Shown piece after piece: positions 10,929-22,220 of a DNA stretch of 64,000 bases. The position numbers were made by a program, and so were the translations under genes. The stretch lies in the NCBI GenBank assembly GCA_013115145.1, contig JAAPAO010000023.1, positions 1-64,000 of the forward strand, given 5' to 3'. The notes under the pieces were generated by a model, which was given only the letters and a program-made list of their open reading frames with translations, had not been told where the DNA came from and did no database searches. The DNA is from Perkinsus chesapeaki (taxonomy: Eukaryota; Perkinsozoa; Perkinsida; Perkinsidae). Each line of letters begins with the position of its first letter. Position 1 is the first letter of the stretch.

Positions 10929-11059
10929 TCTTTGAGAGAAAAAACTGCGAAAATCGAACAGCCAAATTGCGAGTTGTTATTTTGTTGTTCGGCTTTTATT
11001 CCTGATCCTCCTTCCGGCGGTAGTAGCTAGAGTCCTTCGGGTTTAGCTGAAGAATGGTA

Positions 11060-11751
11060 CGCTAAGGATGTACCGATGGTGGAGCTCTTATCGAGAATCT
11101 CGATTCGAGATCAAAACACACATCCTTTGGTGCAAACCTAACAATCAGGGTCTTGGACGAAGGAGAAGAATCCAAGGGTCAGCTTAATACTATCCAGAAA
11201 CAGTATCAGACACGAAATACTCGCACCTTTTACAGTGAGCTTCTTAAAAGCCTGGAAATGGAGTATCAAAGACGCCGAAGATCATCCTAGTGAAACCCCC
11301 TTATCCAAGTTGGATTTTCCGCCCGCAACAAAGCGATTGGCGAGCGCCTCTCAGCATGCACCAGTGTTTAGAATGCATCAAACTGATGCATGTCCAGAAG
11401 GAATGTATCAAGATTCTAGAGCTCAGGAAGGTATAGCTATCAGCAAGAAAATGGAGCTCTCGCATCACAAGGACACGTACATAGGAGAAAAGCAGCGCAA
11501 ATCCGCGTCTCAAGCTAAGCCCGGAGCACAGGGTGCGAGCCAGCCGACACACTCTGGCTGAAATGGAAGAGTCTCTCTCGAGGGGAAATAAACTGATAAG
11601 GACGACGGATGATTCTAGTAGCCCTCTCGGTGCTTACAGTGTGCCACGGAACATGCTTCAACTTGCGCGGTATGATACGGCTTTTATCCAACTGCAGTAT
11701 AGCCAAATCCGTACGCGTAACTTACGCGTACGGATTTGGCGGATGCACTGA
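11060..11751 (+). CDS. Coiled-coil/basic protein, 3' part, 5' end unresolved
   Basis: The best-supported piece reads VKPPYPSWIFRPQQSDWRAP, then MHQCLECIKLMHVQKECIKI and LELRK. It is spliced at AAG|GTATAG across an intron ending ACATAG to EKSSANPRLKLSPEHRVRAS and HTLAEMEESLSRGNKL, and runs to a stop at 11751. The junction is phase 0. Upstream, pieces such as QLNTIQKQYQTRNTRTFYSE (about 11170-11280) have coiled-coil character and probably belong to the same gene, but the joins are uncertain. The last codons lie in a perfect 39-bp palindrome (11702-11740). No family is recognised. Confidence 0.45.
11702..11740. repeat. Perfect 39-bp palindrome
   Basis: The arm GCCAAATCCGTACGCGTAA (11702-11720) and its exact reverse complement (11722-11740) are separated by one base. 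It covers the final codons of the coiled-coil gene ending at 11751. It can fold as a 19-bp hairpin in RNA or extrude as a cruciform in DNA. Confidence 0.9.
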
Positions 11752-12676
11752 ACCGCACTAAACTCTCGCTCTGAAGCTGCACATAGAATGGATAGTCTAA
11801 CTAAGCCAATCTCGGCGTTGGACTATAAACTCACACACACACACACGCCGCACTGAAACACCGTAATGTTTGAGCCTTATGTTTTCCGATTTGATTCATT
11901 GAGGGGATTAGTTCGTGCCAATAAAAGTCGCATGATGAGACGCATTCGTTGACGTAGATTACATGACTAATCTTTTACGAGACTTGTACAGTAGTTCGGT
12001 TGTAGTTACGGTTCTGCCGCTAACTTCTTTCAACACTTACAGTTGAGCCGCGTAGCTAGGGTTGCTGGGCACTGTGATTCTCGACATACCGAGAGGTTCT
12101 TTCTGTACAGCTACAGCAGCGTTCATTACAGCAGGGTTGCTTTCGGACTACGTTCATTGTTTTTCCAGTCCATTTGCGTGTGGCCTGCTCCACAGACTAA
12201 GTTGAGGAACTCAGAAGTGCCGCGAGCCCCTCCACGGCGTTTTGCTAAGAGCTCGATCGCTCATTGACAACTCAATGCATGCTCGTTTATGAGACGATGT
12301 TACCCGCCGAGCAGACAAATGAGAATCAGAACACAAGTCCTAACTGTTGATGGCTGCCTGCGATATTACGACTATCATCATCAATGTCTACCATAATATT
12401 TGAAGCGAGACATATTAGCCGAAGAAGACGATGACACGACACACACCACCAACCATTATCCAGGCCGTGTTGAAACTTCCGACTCCTCTCGTATAGTGGT
12501 GGCCCTCCACTGGTGGATTTTGTGTCAAAAAATACAACTTAAATAAAGAAGATAGCTGTGATACAATAGACTAGAGTCTTAGGTACACCATAAAGTGAAA
12601 GATACCACTGAGGGTGCATACTTGTTATGCTAATTTTTGTAAAAACCCATGGGAGCAACTCAGCTTCACACGAAGC
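11752..12676. other. Long stretch without a supported gene
   Basis: This stretch contains a short (AC)n run near 11832 and scattered small ORFs on the plus strand (for example around 12043-12267) that lack an ATG-led, motif-bearing protein. I see no RNA gene or mobile element. Confidence 0.45.
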
Positions 12677-13012
12677 TTAGTCAATATTTTTGGCTGCACA
12701 ATAACCCATAGCATATTTGAAAGAGCCTATAGCAGCGAAGAGGTAACCGGCTGCTGTGTCTGGTTCCTTAGCGCGAAACTCGCAGAACCTCTTGAGCTTA
12801 CGACTCTCACCGCTCTTGCATTTCTTATCAACCTCATTCATAACCTCAGTGAAGTGACTTGTAGTCTCATCCTTAACACACTTGAGAACGGGCTTAGGAC
12901 TCGCGGTGGGTCTGGGATGCAGGGTGGGTCTGGGATGCCGGGTGGGCCTGGGATTCACCAAAGCTGATGCGTCAAAGCGGAGCGGGGCAGGGTTCTCCGG
13001 ACAAGAACCCAC
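12677..13012 (-). CDS. Secreted Pro-rich/Cys-containing protein, last exon
   Basis: A minus-strand exon opens after a good acceptor (CCATATCAG, about 13030) and runs to a stop at 12677. It reads a short proline repeat, NPRPTRHPRPTLHPRPTASP, then a compact domain with five cysteines, including VLKCVKDETTSHF, EVDKKCKSGESRKLKRFCEF and AMGYCAAKNID. The HPRPT repeat resembles the RPTP block of the proline-rich protein at 10116-10928. An upstream exon around 13053-13310 (ATG at 13310, hydrophobic MSLFVYIVLC segment) may supply the signal peptide, but the splice join is not established. The function is unknown, and secretion is inferred from the cysteine pattern. Confidence 0.45.
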   Translation of the reverse strand: MGSCPENPAPLRFDASALVNPRPTRHPRPTLHPRPTASPKPVLKCVKDETTSHFTEVMNEVDKKCKSGESRKLKRFCEFRAKEPDTAAGYLFAAIGSFKYAMGYCAAKNID

Positions 13013-13506
13013 GTAGGTCCTTCCTGATATGGAAGTGAATTATGGTCGAAATTTACAGCAGGAGTTCCATACCGAACCCGACGCAGCGTCCAGCCGACTG
13101 GGGTCTGGCCGAGCGAGGTGGCGTGGCGTAGATAGCCCTCAGTGGCGGTTTATATTCAACTCTGGGTGGTGAGTAATTTGGCGCTAGTGGAGAGAGATAC
13201 ATCCGACAAACAAAGACATCTACTTCGCACAGTACAATATACACAAATAATGACATCGTTGACGTTTCGTATACACGACAGTAAACCTGGACATGACAGC
13301 TAAACCTCATCTGTTATGCACCTTGGTGTTGTCTATGGAGTTGCGCTCTATCCTTCAGCTCGATGGAATCTGTATCGCAGATCAAACAGTCTCTGCACCA
13401 GCAGCTCTTCGGTAGCTCTGGTATATAGCATGTCATGAAGGTTAACTTGCATTGCAACTCAACAATAGCGATCGACTGTAAATGTGTTGTCCATGATAAT
13501 ATTGAA

Positions 13507-14058
13507 TTACGTCTTACTGTCGTTGCAAACACGGAACCTTAGCTCCTTCTCGGCATCGTGAGCAACGACTGCTGCTGCTGCTGCTGCCCGCTGTCTTCGT
13601 AGATTGGTGAGATATTGATATATAGCCAAGGGGCTCATGCCCATGCTCACTTGGTTCACACCATGGCCATGGCCCCCGAAGGGATCAGTGTAATACACAT
13701 TGTCAAGCATAGGTGTTATGGAGTTCCCATCTGTCACATGCGAAGCTTTACCGTGTGCTTGTTGGTGTACCATCACCGCTGGCGGTGGTGGCACTGGTGG
13801 TGGTGGGATGCATGGTACAAGTAACGCAGTTGCTGGAGACCACCTGACAATGACTCTCGGAAACAACAGACTTCCAGTCCTACATGCAGTTCGCTGATGA
13901 ATCTTCACCGGCGTATGTCGATGGATGTGGCAGTGCCGCGCTACACACTGCACTAGCCGAGGATGAAGACTTCTTCGAGGAGGAAGTGCTAGAAAAGACA
14001 ACAAGACCAGCAGCAGTAATGCACCAAGATAATCGCGCCGGCGAGACCCGAGTGCCAT
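13507..14058 (-). CDS. Hypothetical protein with N-terminal membrane/signal segment (183 aa)
   Basis: An ATG at 14058 opens MALGSRRRDY, then LGALLLLVLLSFLALPP, a signal anchor or signal peptide. A basic, His-rich stretch follows, then a proline block, IPPPPVPPPP, a Gly/His segment, FGGHGHGVNQVSMGMSP, and an Arg/Ala-rich stretch, LRRQRAAAAAAVV. It looks disordered or extracellular. There is no recognisable domain. An intron may be hidden inside, since neighbouring genes are spliced. It lies 75 bases from the stop of the next minus-strand gene. Confidence 0.4.
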   Translation of the reverse strand: MALGSRRRDYLGALLLLVLLSFLALPPRRSLHPRLVQCVARHCHIHRHTPVKIHQRTACRTGSLLFPRVIVRWSPATALLVPCIPPPPVPPPPAVMVHQQAHGKASHVTDGNSITPMLDNVYYTDPFGGHGHGVNQVSMGMSPLAIYQYLTNLRRQRAAAAAAVVAHDAEKELRFRVCNDSKT

Positions 14059-14133
14059 TCCCTCCGCGAAAAGGAAAGATAGGATAAAGAGATGTTTTGG
14101 GGTTGAGTGGAGCGCTGCTCTGAGGCACCCAAT

Positions 14134-15400
14134 CTACCCTAATGATGGTGCTTCAACACCGTCACCCCCACCGGGCATGCCTGCTGCTTGAGTTGCTGGA
14201 TCGACTACCTGAGTAGGCACGAGTCGGTCCCCTCAGGCAATAACTTCACCTTATTGGTTTGACTATAAGCAGCCTCCGCCGCCGGCGCGGAGGCGTCCTC
14301 CTGAGTGTGGTTTTCCTTTGTAAGAGGTGTTGGTGCGCATATCAGTCGCACCAATCCTGAAACCGCCAATGATCCTTTTACACAGCTTTTCTATGGGCAA
14401 TATCGATACTCACGTTGTTGGTGCTCCCTCGCAACCTCCCCACCAGGCACATACCAAGCAGCAGCTGCCGCCGGCTGAGGGCCCGGACACCACCAATACC
14501 GCAGCTCAGGAAAGTAGGACGGATATTCCTAAGATGATTACTCGAATACACAGTTGCCCAGTTCTGGCGGCTGCTGCTGCTCACTTACTTCCTCCTGTTC
14601 CGGATCCCCTCTCTCCGATCCGATTCCATACGCCCCACCGCCGCCCGGCGACGAGCTCTGAACCACCGTAGACTCCTCGGTCCCGGGAGCTTCTTATTAC
14701 CTCGGACACAGCTGTGGAGGGTCCACCGGGATGCAGACTAGGGTCCATTACGCCCACCATGACCGCGTCCTCCAATGTAGGGTATACCTGGAAAGGATTG
14801 AAGTGATGAAGTAGATGATAGCAGATGCCACCTCAGCGACTAGCTCGTGCGTCGCGGTAACTTGAGCATCTTTCCGCGGTTTCTCAAATGCACATCGGTG
14901 GTATACGTAAACCTGACCAACTCGCCGGATCTGCTGCCATCTAGACATCGGAACGCTGGCTACCTCAATAGATCGGAACGGCTTGGGTGGTATTATGTAC
15001 GAGCAACCACCGGCGACGCTTATCTCTGTGAGGCAAGTAAAAGGTAGAAGCCGACTCAAGCTACCATCGTGGCCCTCAATTGAAAGACAGTCCAGCAGAA
15101 CAGCGGCTTCCCTGGCAGACACCACCAGTCTAAAAGAAGAGCAATATTGTCGTGTTGCAGTGCTCCACCGTACCTTAGATCTACTCTCCTTCCCCCGTCA
15201 GCATCGAGCATCTCTGATGCTTCCTTTTCTGTAGCCACTCTACACACTATGGTGGGAAATGGCCCTGTGCCGCTGGGGGAGCGACGATAAGCAGCTCCAG
15301 CACTACTAAGTATGGAGCTGCTGTTTGAGCGACCGCTCGGGGTTGAAATGATAACATTCGAGCCACTTTGGCTGGTACGATGACATGACCTGGTCGAGAT
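14134..15400 (-). CDS. Multi-exon gene of unknown function, 5' end unresolved
   Basis: At least eight minus-strand exons join in phase with introns of 39-51 nt. Reading 5' to 3': ATEKEASEMLDADGGRRVDL, (R)LVVSAREAAVLLDCLSIEGH, EISVAGGCSYIIPPKPFRSI, VYVYHRCAFEKPRKDAQVTA, VYPTLEDAVMVGVMDPSLHP, SSSPGGGGAYGIGSERGD, EYPSYFPELRYWWCPGP, RLVRLICAPTPLTKENH, and VVDPATQAAGMPGGGDGVEA to the stop at 14134. The conserved-looking part is the first half; the C-terminal half is Gly/Ala/Pro-rich and probably disordered. Further Ser-rich sequence continues upstream towards about 15560 without a firm start. I do not recognise the family. Confidence 0.6.
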
Positions 15401-15841
15401 GCATGTTAAATGGAGGACAAGCTTTCTACTTAGATGCAGCTTCTAAATTAGGCCCTGTTGAGATCACTTGTTGATTGCATCCAGCTCGGCTGAAAGGATA
15501 CCACCATGACAAGCCCCGGGGTGCTAGGGATAATGCTAAACGAGGGAGGACCACCAGACAACGCTAACCGAAGCGGCTGCTGCTGACAACCGATCTTAAC
15601 TTTCACTTTGTGACTTCATCTGTATGTCTCTGTGATGAGTCACCACAGCGATGAAAAGCGTAAAACAAGGCAAAAAGGCATCATGACTGATGAAGTTTCG
15701 TCGTCATGGATGACTAAACTTATTGTCCCGATATGTAGGCGAGCCCGTCATAGTCATCTCCCGCTGCAGCGTGGTGGTGGTTGTGAGTTGAGATGGTTGG
15801 ATATAATATACACAAACCAGAGTGAGTGATCATCATCGAAC

Positions 15842-16330
15842 TCACTTTCGTCGGTCGTTCAGCCACTTCACACAGGCAGCGGCAGTTTTGAACCTTTTCA
15901 GCCGAGTTACTGGTGCCATCGCTTCAAAATCATACGGCTGACCAAAGACAATGTCCACATTGTAAAGTGAATCCTGACTTACTGGTCGATTGGGCTTGAA
16001 AGCGTTACGATCGATCCACACAACTTGAACTATGGGAACACTACTCGGTCCCAGCGGTGAGGCGGCCAGCCCTCGATGGCTGTCGGATAGAGATATAGTA
16101 GGCTGGCGTATTGGGGGCAGACCGAGATGAGTGTGCATGGCGTGCAAGTGGAGGAATAACTATCAAGGCAACTGCAGTTGCAGATAAGCCTACGGGCGGG
16201 TCCTATTGAGGAGGGAAGAACTTTCGAGGGCACTCCTGTCGGGTTATTTGACTTCATCACGGGCGCGTTTCCCGACGTAATGAATGACATCCGACTGAAG
16301 AAGACTAATAGGCCTTTCACCACTTTACAG
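15842..16330 (-). CDS. Hypothetical gene, at least two minus-strand exons
   Basis: The last exon (about 16025-15842) reads VQVVWIDRNAFKPNRPVSQ, SLYNVDIVFGQPYDFEAMAP, then VTRLKRFKTAAACVKWLNDR to a TGA at 15842. An upstream exon around 16160-16330 reads MSFITSGNAPVMKSNNPTG and ICNCSCLD before a possible donor. The mixed hydrophobic and charged composition looks coding, but no family can be named and the start is uncertain. Confidence 0.4.
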
Positions 16331-16353
16331 CAAGAAACGTCCTCTGTCACCAC

Positions 16354-17193
16354 CGCAATAGGGAAGAAGTAAGCAGAGTAACACGTTTACGGTCATCGAT
16401 GATAAGAGTGTGTCAACTTGGGTGCTGTGACCTCAGGCTGGCGACGATACTCTCTAATATAAGAAGCTGATATACATGGTACTGAGGGTCAATAATAATG
16501 TATTGAGAAAAACAAGCATTCCATCCCGAAGGAGACGAAGGCGAGTTAACCATTCAGTGGTAATTACTTTGCCTTTCCCACAGCCATTAACCACACAACT
16601 GAACGCGATAAATGGGGAGGTATTCACTACTGGTAATCAAACGAGGAGGAGGACGGTACTAGCAGCAGCGTGGCAACGGGAGTAGTATAATACAAATGCA
16701 GTGGCGGCAGCAGCAGCAGTGTGAGATACTATACAGCAGCCGAACAATTTCGATGTTACCGATGACAGTGAGCTGCAATTCCTCGAAGTGTATTGAAGTA
16801 ATGGAAAACAAACTTGTAAATCACTATTATCATCATCAGTCTCAAAGTCGTTACAGTGTCGAGAGCAGCAGCGATTTCATATTATTAGTAGGTGATAGTG
16901 GCGGCGGCGGCGGAGCAAAGCAGCAGCAACAAGAACATAACTCCTGTATGCTCATTCTTCCTTATCAAGGCCTAAGCAGCAACACCCTGGGTTGAGCGAC
17001 AGTAGAGGAGGGATGCATAGCAACGCATATCCAAGTCAGGACGATCTAGTATAGCTTATAAAGAACAAGTAAGTGGCCGCCCCGCGGGGCAGAAATACAA
17101 AACTGAGAAATCTGATGGGAGAAAGTTTTCTGGACTACCGGCTCCACTGGCCAGCCTTCCAGGGCTGATAATTGCGAGGGAAGAAGTGAAGAT
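16354..17193. other. No supported gene; CAG/CGG-type low-complexity DNA
   Basis: This is the spacer between two minus-strand genes. It contains CAGCAGCAG and GGCGGCGGCGGCGGA runs that open poly-Gln or poly-Gly frames on the plus strand (16696-16995). These have no other coding support. Confidence 0.45.
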
Positions 17194-20100
17194 TCAGCTG
17201 CTGAAACGAAGCTCCGCATTTTCTGAGTTCCGGGCATTCATCGAGGAAGTCGAGACTTCCGACTCGTTAAACCTTCGACGGCTCACTAGTTCCCCGCCGT
17301 TTCTCAGATAAAGGACAGAAGAACAGTGTGGTGTAGTTGTACCACTGAATCGAACAGCAGTTACAGTCCGATTTATGATCTTAACCGTGCCTCCGAGGCA
17401 GTAAAGCGTTACTAGGGGCACCGTTCTGAAGTTTGTGCCATGTTAGAAGCGAGAAAAAAGGGATGCGTTCTTCTTGGAATTTTATCATATCATAAATGAA
17501 AAAGTAAACCACTAGAAGTTGGTAAAGTGTGGTCATTAATGCTGTAAACGAGTACTTACCGGGCCTAACCCCTCCAGGGAGGAAGCTAGAGTTAAGCGTC
17601 GACACTTGGAAGTAGTCTCCCCTTGTCAGGAACATACTGGTCATCCAAGCAAAGACCGCGTACTTGATACCAAACCATCCAATGAGCATCACCTAACACA
17701 GAGAGCAGCAGGGATAGCGATGCCATTACTAGCGGTATTGCTAGGTACCTTTTGGCGGTAGTAGGGAGCAAAGAGACCGGTTATTATGAAGAGAACTGGA
17801 TAAGAGAAGAAGTAGAGCATTCCCAGACCAGCAAACTTGGCAAGAAAATACCGAAGCTTCATACCTGAGGGAAGGCAACGAGAGACCATATTAATATAGA
17901 GATATCGACAACAGTTGCTCAATGCGTTAATTCGGTAATACAGAGTCGGCATATGATGATTGGCGGTATATCTTCGGCAAGTAGGAGGTTTCAGAAGATT
18001 TTGTGGTTGTTACAAAAAGTCGAATCTACGAGTCAATTTGCAAATGTTAAGCTCGACGGAGGGTGTCTAAAAGATATGTCATCATCATGGGGTAGGCCAT
18101 TTCAGAGTGGCAGTAGAAGGCAGACCGACGGTAGGCAATTGAGATGGATTAGGCGGTATAGACGAGCACCAGATTGCTGGAGCAAAAGCTGGCAACGAGC
18201 ACCGCTAGTTGTGAAGAATCCATTACTAGAGCCTTGATTGTCCATCAAAGGGCGGTGAGAAAGCAGCCCTGAGATGATTCAGGGCGAGTAGTAGCCGCTG
18301 GGAGCTAAAACATTATTAACGTAGACAAGCACAGTACCACCAAACGCGGCGTGACGGCGGCCAAGCGTAACGTCGTACTGCACCCCAAAGAGATCCGAGT
18401 TTTCTATTGCGAGTTTCATAATAAGACCTACCAGCTTCCTTCCTGGTCTCATTAACAGCCCATAAGAACCATGCCGCTAGTAGTAGACGAATAACCACTA
18501 ATATATACCCAACCACACCTGTTTAACACAGTTGACTTACAACACTTTATGTACTCCTTTTACCTTCATTTTCATAGAATTTATACGAGGCGTCATCCTT
18601 GATCTTACCAAACCCGACCAGCAACACATGAACAACCTAATAAACGTTAATAGTCACATCCACCACACCTACGACTGGTTTTCAAACACCCAGATTGGAT
18701 ACCTGCAGCGCTTGCAGAATTGAATAGCAAAATGTGTAAGATTGCTGCCAAGTGAAAAGCTTGGAAAATTTGCGCATTGTTGCCTATACCGCAGGAAGAT
18801 CGGGGCGCATGCCATGCTGGAAGCTTACTGACTAAATCAAGTGGTATGCTTAGGTCCTGGACTAGTGCCGCAGTGAATCACAATTATCATTTATATCACT
18901 GGTAGTGATTTACATGACCAAGGCACCACTACTACGTTAAAAACTAATAAACGGGAAGTGCTAAGTTGATGTGGAGGGGAATGGCCCAAAGGCCAGATTA
19001 TGGTGGTATGGGTGATAGGGATAAATTATATATATAACACACGTAACACTATATAATTCATCCTGTGGGAAGTGCCGAAAGGAAAGTGAAGTGAGCTAGA
19101 GTCCAGGGCAGTGTTTGTATGGATACGATTATCCCCATTTATAGCGATTAGTAATGACCGAATGCTTACCCCGATGATGAAGACTATTGGTATGACGACA
19201 TCAAGGTCTCCCAACTTGCTGTGTAATAACGTATAGCCGAGAGCTATAAGAATCAGCAACGACGACACTGAAGCAATGATAATGGAACAAATTGAGGGGT
19301 TGAGAGGTCTTACATAACACTTCAACAAGCATGCCACATATCTCCGAGAGGACATCTAGAGGCTTCACACCGTAACCGTTATTAGCATAGTTATGCAGAT
19401 GAATAAGCTCGAACACAGTGCTACACAGCTGAAGAAGGGAATGCAGAGTAAGAGGGCGGGCACAGGAGAGATAAACCTACCTGGAGGGCAATTGCGCAGG
19501 CAAGGGTGATGACAACTGGATGAAGATGGTCAGCCGACTTTACGAACTTGCGGCATTCCTTGGCGAAGAACCATGTGAATAGAACTGGGGGAAATTTGGT
19601 AGGAAATATAGATGACAGTTTTACTGGAAATAATAAGTTGAACCCATACGATTCCACGAGTGCCTCGCAGCTCGGCTGAAAACTCCGAGCCATCCTGTTG
19701 ATGTGCAATGAATTCGAACCTATTAGACGGACAGCTAGAGGTGTCAGAAAAGGAATAGACATTACTTAATCCTGGTGGTCGACTTCAATTGCTCACCACA
19801 ATCCAACACTGCAAAATACCATACATGGGGCCGCACAGTCTGGGACAATTCTCCCTACAAAAAGATTGTCCCATAAATTCGGGCAGCATATCCTTACCGA
19901 CACCCAGCCACTCCATTCTCCGTTGGCGGGAAGCTCTATAAATCGGGAAGTCTTGCGAAACCGACTTCGTTCGCAATAGTCAGCCTTTTCTACCGCATCC
20001 CAATCGTTATCAAGGTACCTATATAATATACATTACTGCTGTTGTGAGCAGCAGCAGTGTAGAGACGGTACACTTCCACTGGGATTTTAACAGGTTCGGT

Positions 20101-20399
20101 CAAGTGTGGTCTCACAGTACGCATCCTGACGCGCCAGTAACCAGTACCTGAGCTGAGTAAGTGAGGGGATGATGAAAGATACAAAATAGGTTACCTATGT
20201 CGTATCCAAACTTGGAAAGATATTTCCACCTATGCATTTCTCTGGGGCCGCCAAGCATAACTGTCGATGAGGCGTACTTTCCCTCAACCACCGAGGACGG
20301 CAGTACTAATAAGAGTACGCACAATACAAGTGATAGTAAACGACAATTCCGGCCCATCAAACTATAAGCAACTGAAAGATACTTATCGAGGTTGACCAT
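17194..20399 (-). CDS. GPR180/TMEM145-type seven-TM protein (GpcrRhopsn4 family), many exons
   Basis: The start ATG at 20399 opens a signal sequence (LLSLVLCVLLLVLPSSVVEG), then HRWKYLSKFGYDI. This joins in phase to GTGYWRVRMRTVRPHL and later GELSQTVRPHVWYFAVLDC, the luminal beta-rich region with the WYF...DC signature of this family. The seven-TM part follows: ADHLHPVVITLACAIALQV, then FELIHLHNYANNGYGVKPLD (about 19350-19415, nearly identical to human TMEM145/GPR180), SKLGDLDVVIPIVFIIGVSI, VGYILVVIRLLLAAWFLWAV, RCLPSGMKLRYFLAKFAGLG and MMLIGWFGIKYAVFAWM. It closes with a hydrophilic tail ending at 17194. These are secretory-pathway or cell-surface membrane proteins related in fold to GOST/GOLD-domain seven-TM proteins. 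Individual exon edges in the TM half are approximate. Confidence 0.85.
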
Positions 20400-20944
20400 G
20401 CAAGATACAAGGAAAGTCGATTAGCAGGCCATCTTTCCTGTATATCCATGGCACTTTCTCTAGCCATTCTGTGTCGGATCGTTTCCGTGTTGAAGTCACT
20501 TAATTTCCTATCCCAATAGTTTTTAATTCGACCCTATCCAGATTCGTATCCTCTTCCATCCCCTGCATTCATCAGGAACTAATTAATAACTCACTTCACA
20601 TCCATTTGGCATGGGTAGTCGTTTGTAGTTGACAGCATGGCATTATGGGCGTTTTTACCCAGTTAACACTGAGCGATTATACACACTTACAATCGTTCAT
20701 GGAATTTTCGTACTCTTCTGTTGGCGGTCACAGTCGTGGAGCGGATGGGAAAGGGACTAGCAGGAGAGAACGGTTATCTGCGTGGAAGGGTATCTTGAGG
20801 TTGCGGTGGGAAGATCCGGAATAGGTTAATTGCAGTGACATTTTGTGTTTTGTCCCTTTTGCTGGAACTAAGGGGACTACTGCTCCTCCACTTTGAACTT
20901 GAAGACCTTACTACCGTCACTTAAACTAACCGTCGTAACCCATC
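20400..20944. promoter_or_regulatory. Shared divergent promoter region
   Basis: These 545 bases separate the ATGs of two genes pointing away from each other, the GPR180/TMEM145-like gene (minus) and the KDEL receptor (plus). Both products work in the secretory pathway. I see no TATA box or other clear core element. That it works as a bidirectional promoter is inferred from geometry only. Confidence 0.4.
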
Positions 20945-21863
20945 ATGAATATTTTTCGGTTTTGCGGGGATATGCTTCACTTGACGAGCATCCTATTGCT
21001 CGTGTTGAAGCTGCAGAAATCGAAGAGCTGCGTTGGTAAGTTAACCGCTGATCTTCCCAGAGGTCATTGAATCAACCTCAGGAATATCTTGTAAGATGCA
21101 AGAGATGTATGCTATGGTATTCATATTCCGTTATATGGATCTTTTATGGCTCTATGTGAGCCTATACAACACCGGTACTGCCCCCCCCGCCGGATTGCTA
21201 AAATGACTTCGTCGTTTTTTCAGTGATGAAGTTGGTCTTTATCACCTTGACGGTGTACCTGGTTTACACCATGAAATTCAAAAGGGGACCTGTTAAACAA
21301 ACTTATGACGCCGCTGCAGATAACTTCAACTATGCCACGTAATACCCTCCTCCCTCTCCCCCGCATTCCTGCCTTCAGATGGCTCTTGCCTCCGTGCTTT
21401 GTCCTGACCATGTTCACCACAGCCGACTACTCCATTGCTGAGGTAGTCAGTCATTACTTTGATTAGGTATACTTGCTAAACTCTTAGATATTATGGACCA
21501 TGTCGATCTGGATGGAATCGGTGGCAATCCTCCCGCAGTTGTCGCTTCTCCAACGCCAGAGAGAGGTACTACTCAAATCCGACTTTAAGGATTCTCTCCT
21601 GCGAACTGAGTGAGTGTCCGTATTCATTTTAGGTTGAAAATCTGACCAGCAATTTCGTCTTTGCAATGGGAGCCTACAGAGCCTTCTACATTCTCAACTG
21701 GGTAGGCCAGCAGCTAAACGGCAGCTCTTCCTTCTAGTAGCTCACAACACTCTAGGTTTACCGTTACTTCACTGAGGGGTATGTGAATTGGATTGGCTGG
21801 ATTGGTGGCGCCATTCAGGTGGCACTGTACTGTGATTTTTTCTATTATTACGCTATGAGGTGA
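20945..21863 (+). CDS. ERD2: ER lumen protein-retaining receptor (KDEL receptor, ERD2), 7 exons
   Basis: Seven exons join in phase: 20945-21035, 21082-21174, 21224-21338, 21379-21442, 21488-21565, 21633-21701 and 21756-21863, giving 205 residues (family usual 212-219). The start [20 protein letters not shown] followed by [13 protein letters not shown] is almost identical to human KDELR. Also present are [59 protein letters not shown] and [12 protein letters not shown]. This seven-TM protein binds HDEL/KDEL signals in the Golgi and returns ER residents by COPI vesicles. The C-terminus stops right after DFFYYYAMR, lacking the usual basic KxK tail; a GTGAG at the stop could be a donor to a further exon. 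Confidence 0.95.
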
Positions 21864-22220
21864 GACTTACGGTGCTGCAGTGTCTCTGAAATGTCGCGTG
21901 TCAGCAAATGGTATGGTCAAAAGCTCATACTGCCTATGGCGGAGTAATGAGGATGATTAGTGCGGCGGCATAGTTATTGGTGAGTGAATTGGCGGCGGAG
22001 GCGCTTCGGTAGATATTATTTCAGCTCATTTTTATCGCACAGCAGCCAGCTAGAGGTGTCAGAATAATCTCACGGTTTGAGAAATGACCAGTGTTTCGTT
22101 GGCGATGATGATGCGGTATAGGATGACATCTGGTACTGCAGCCCATTTATATCATACTCATTTCCTCCCTGAAGTTGTGTTAAAGTTATCAATACTACTT
22201 TGAATAAGTTAATTGGAAAT

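Noticed and set aside
16696-16995. Poly-Gln/poly-Gly plus-strand ORF
   Set aside because: Driven by CAG and GGC microsatellites; no other coding support.
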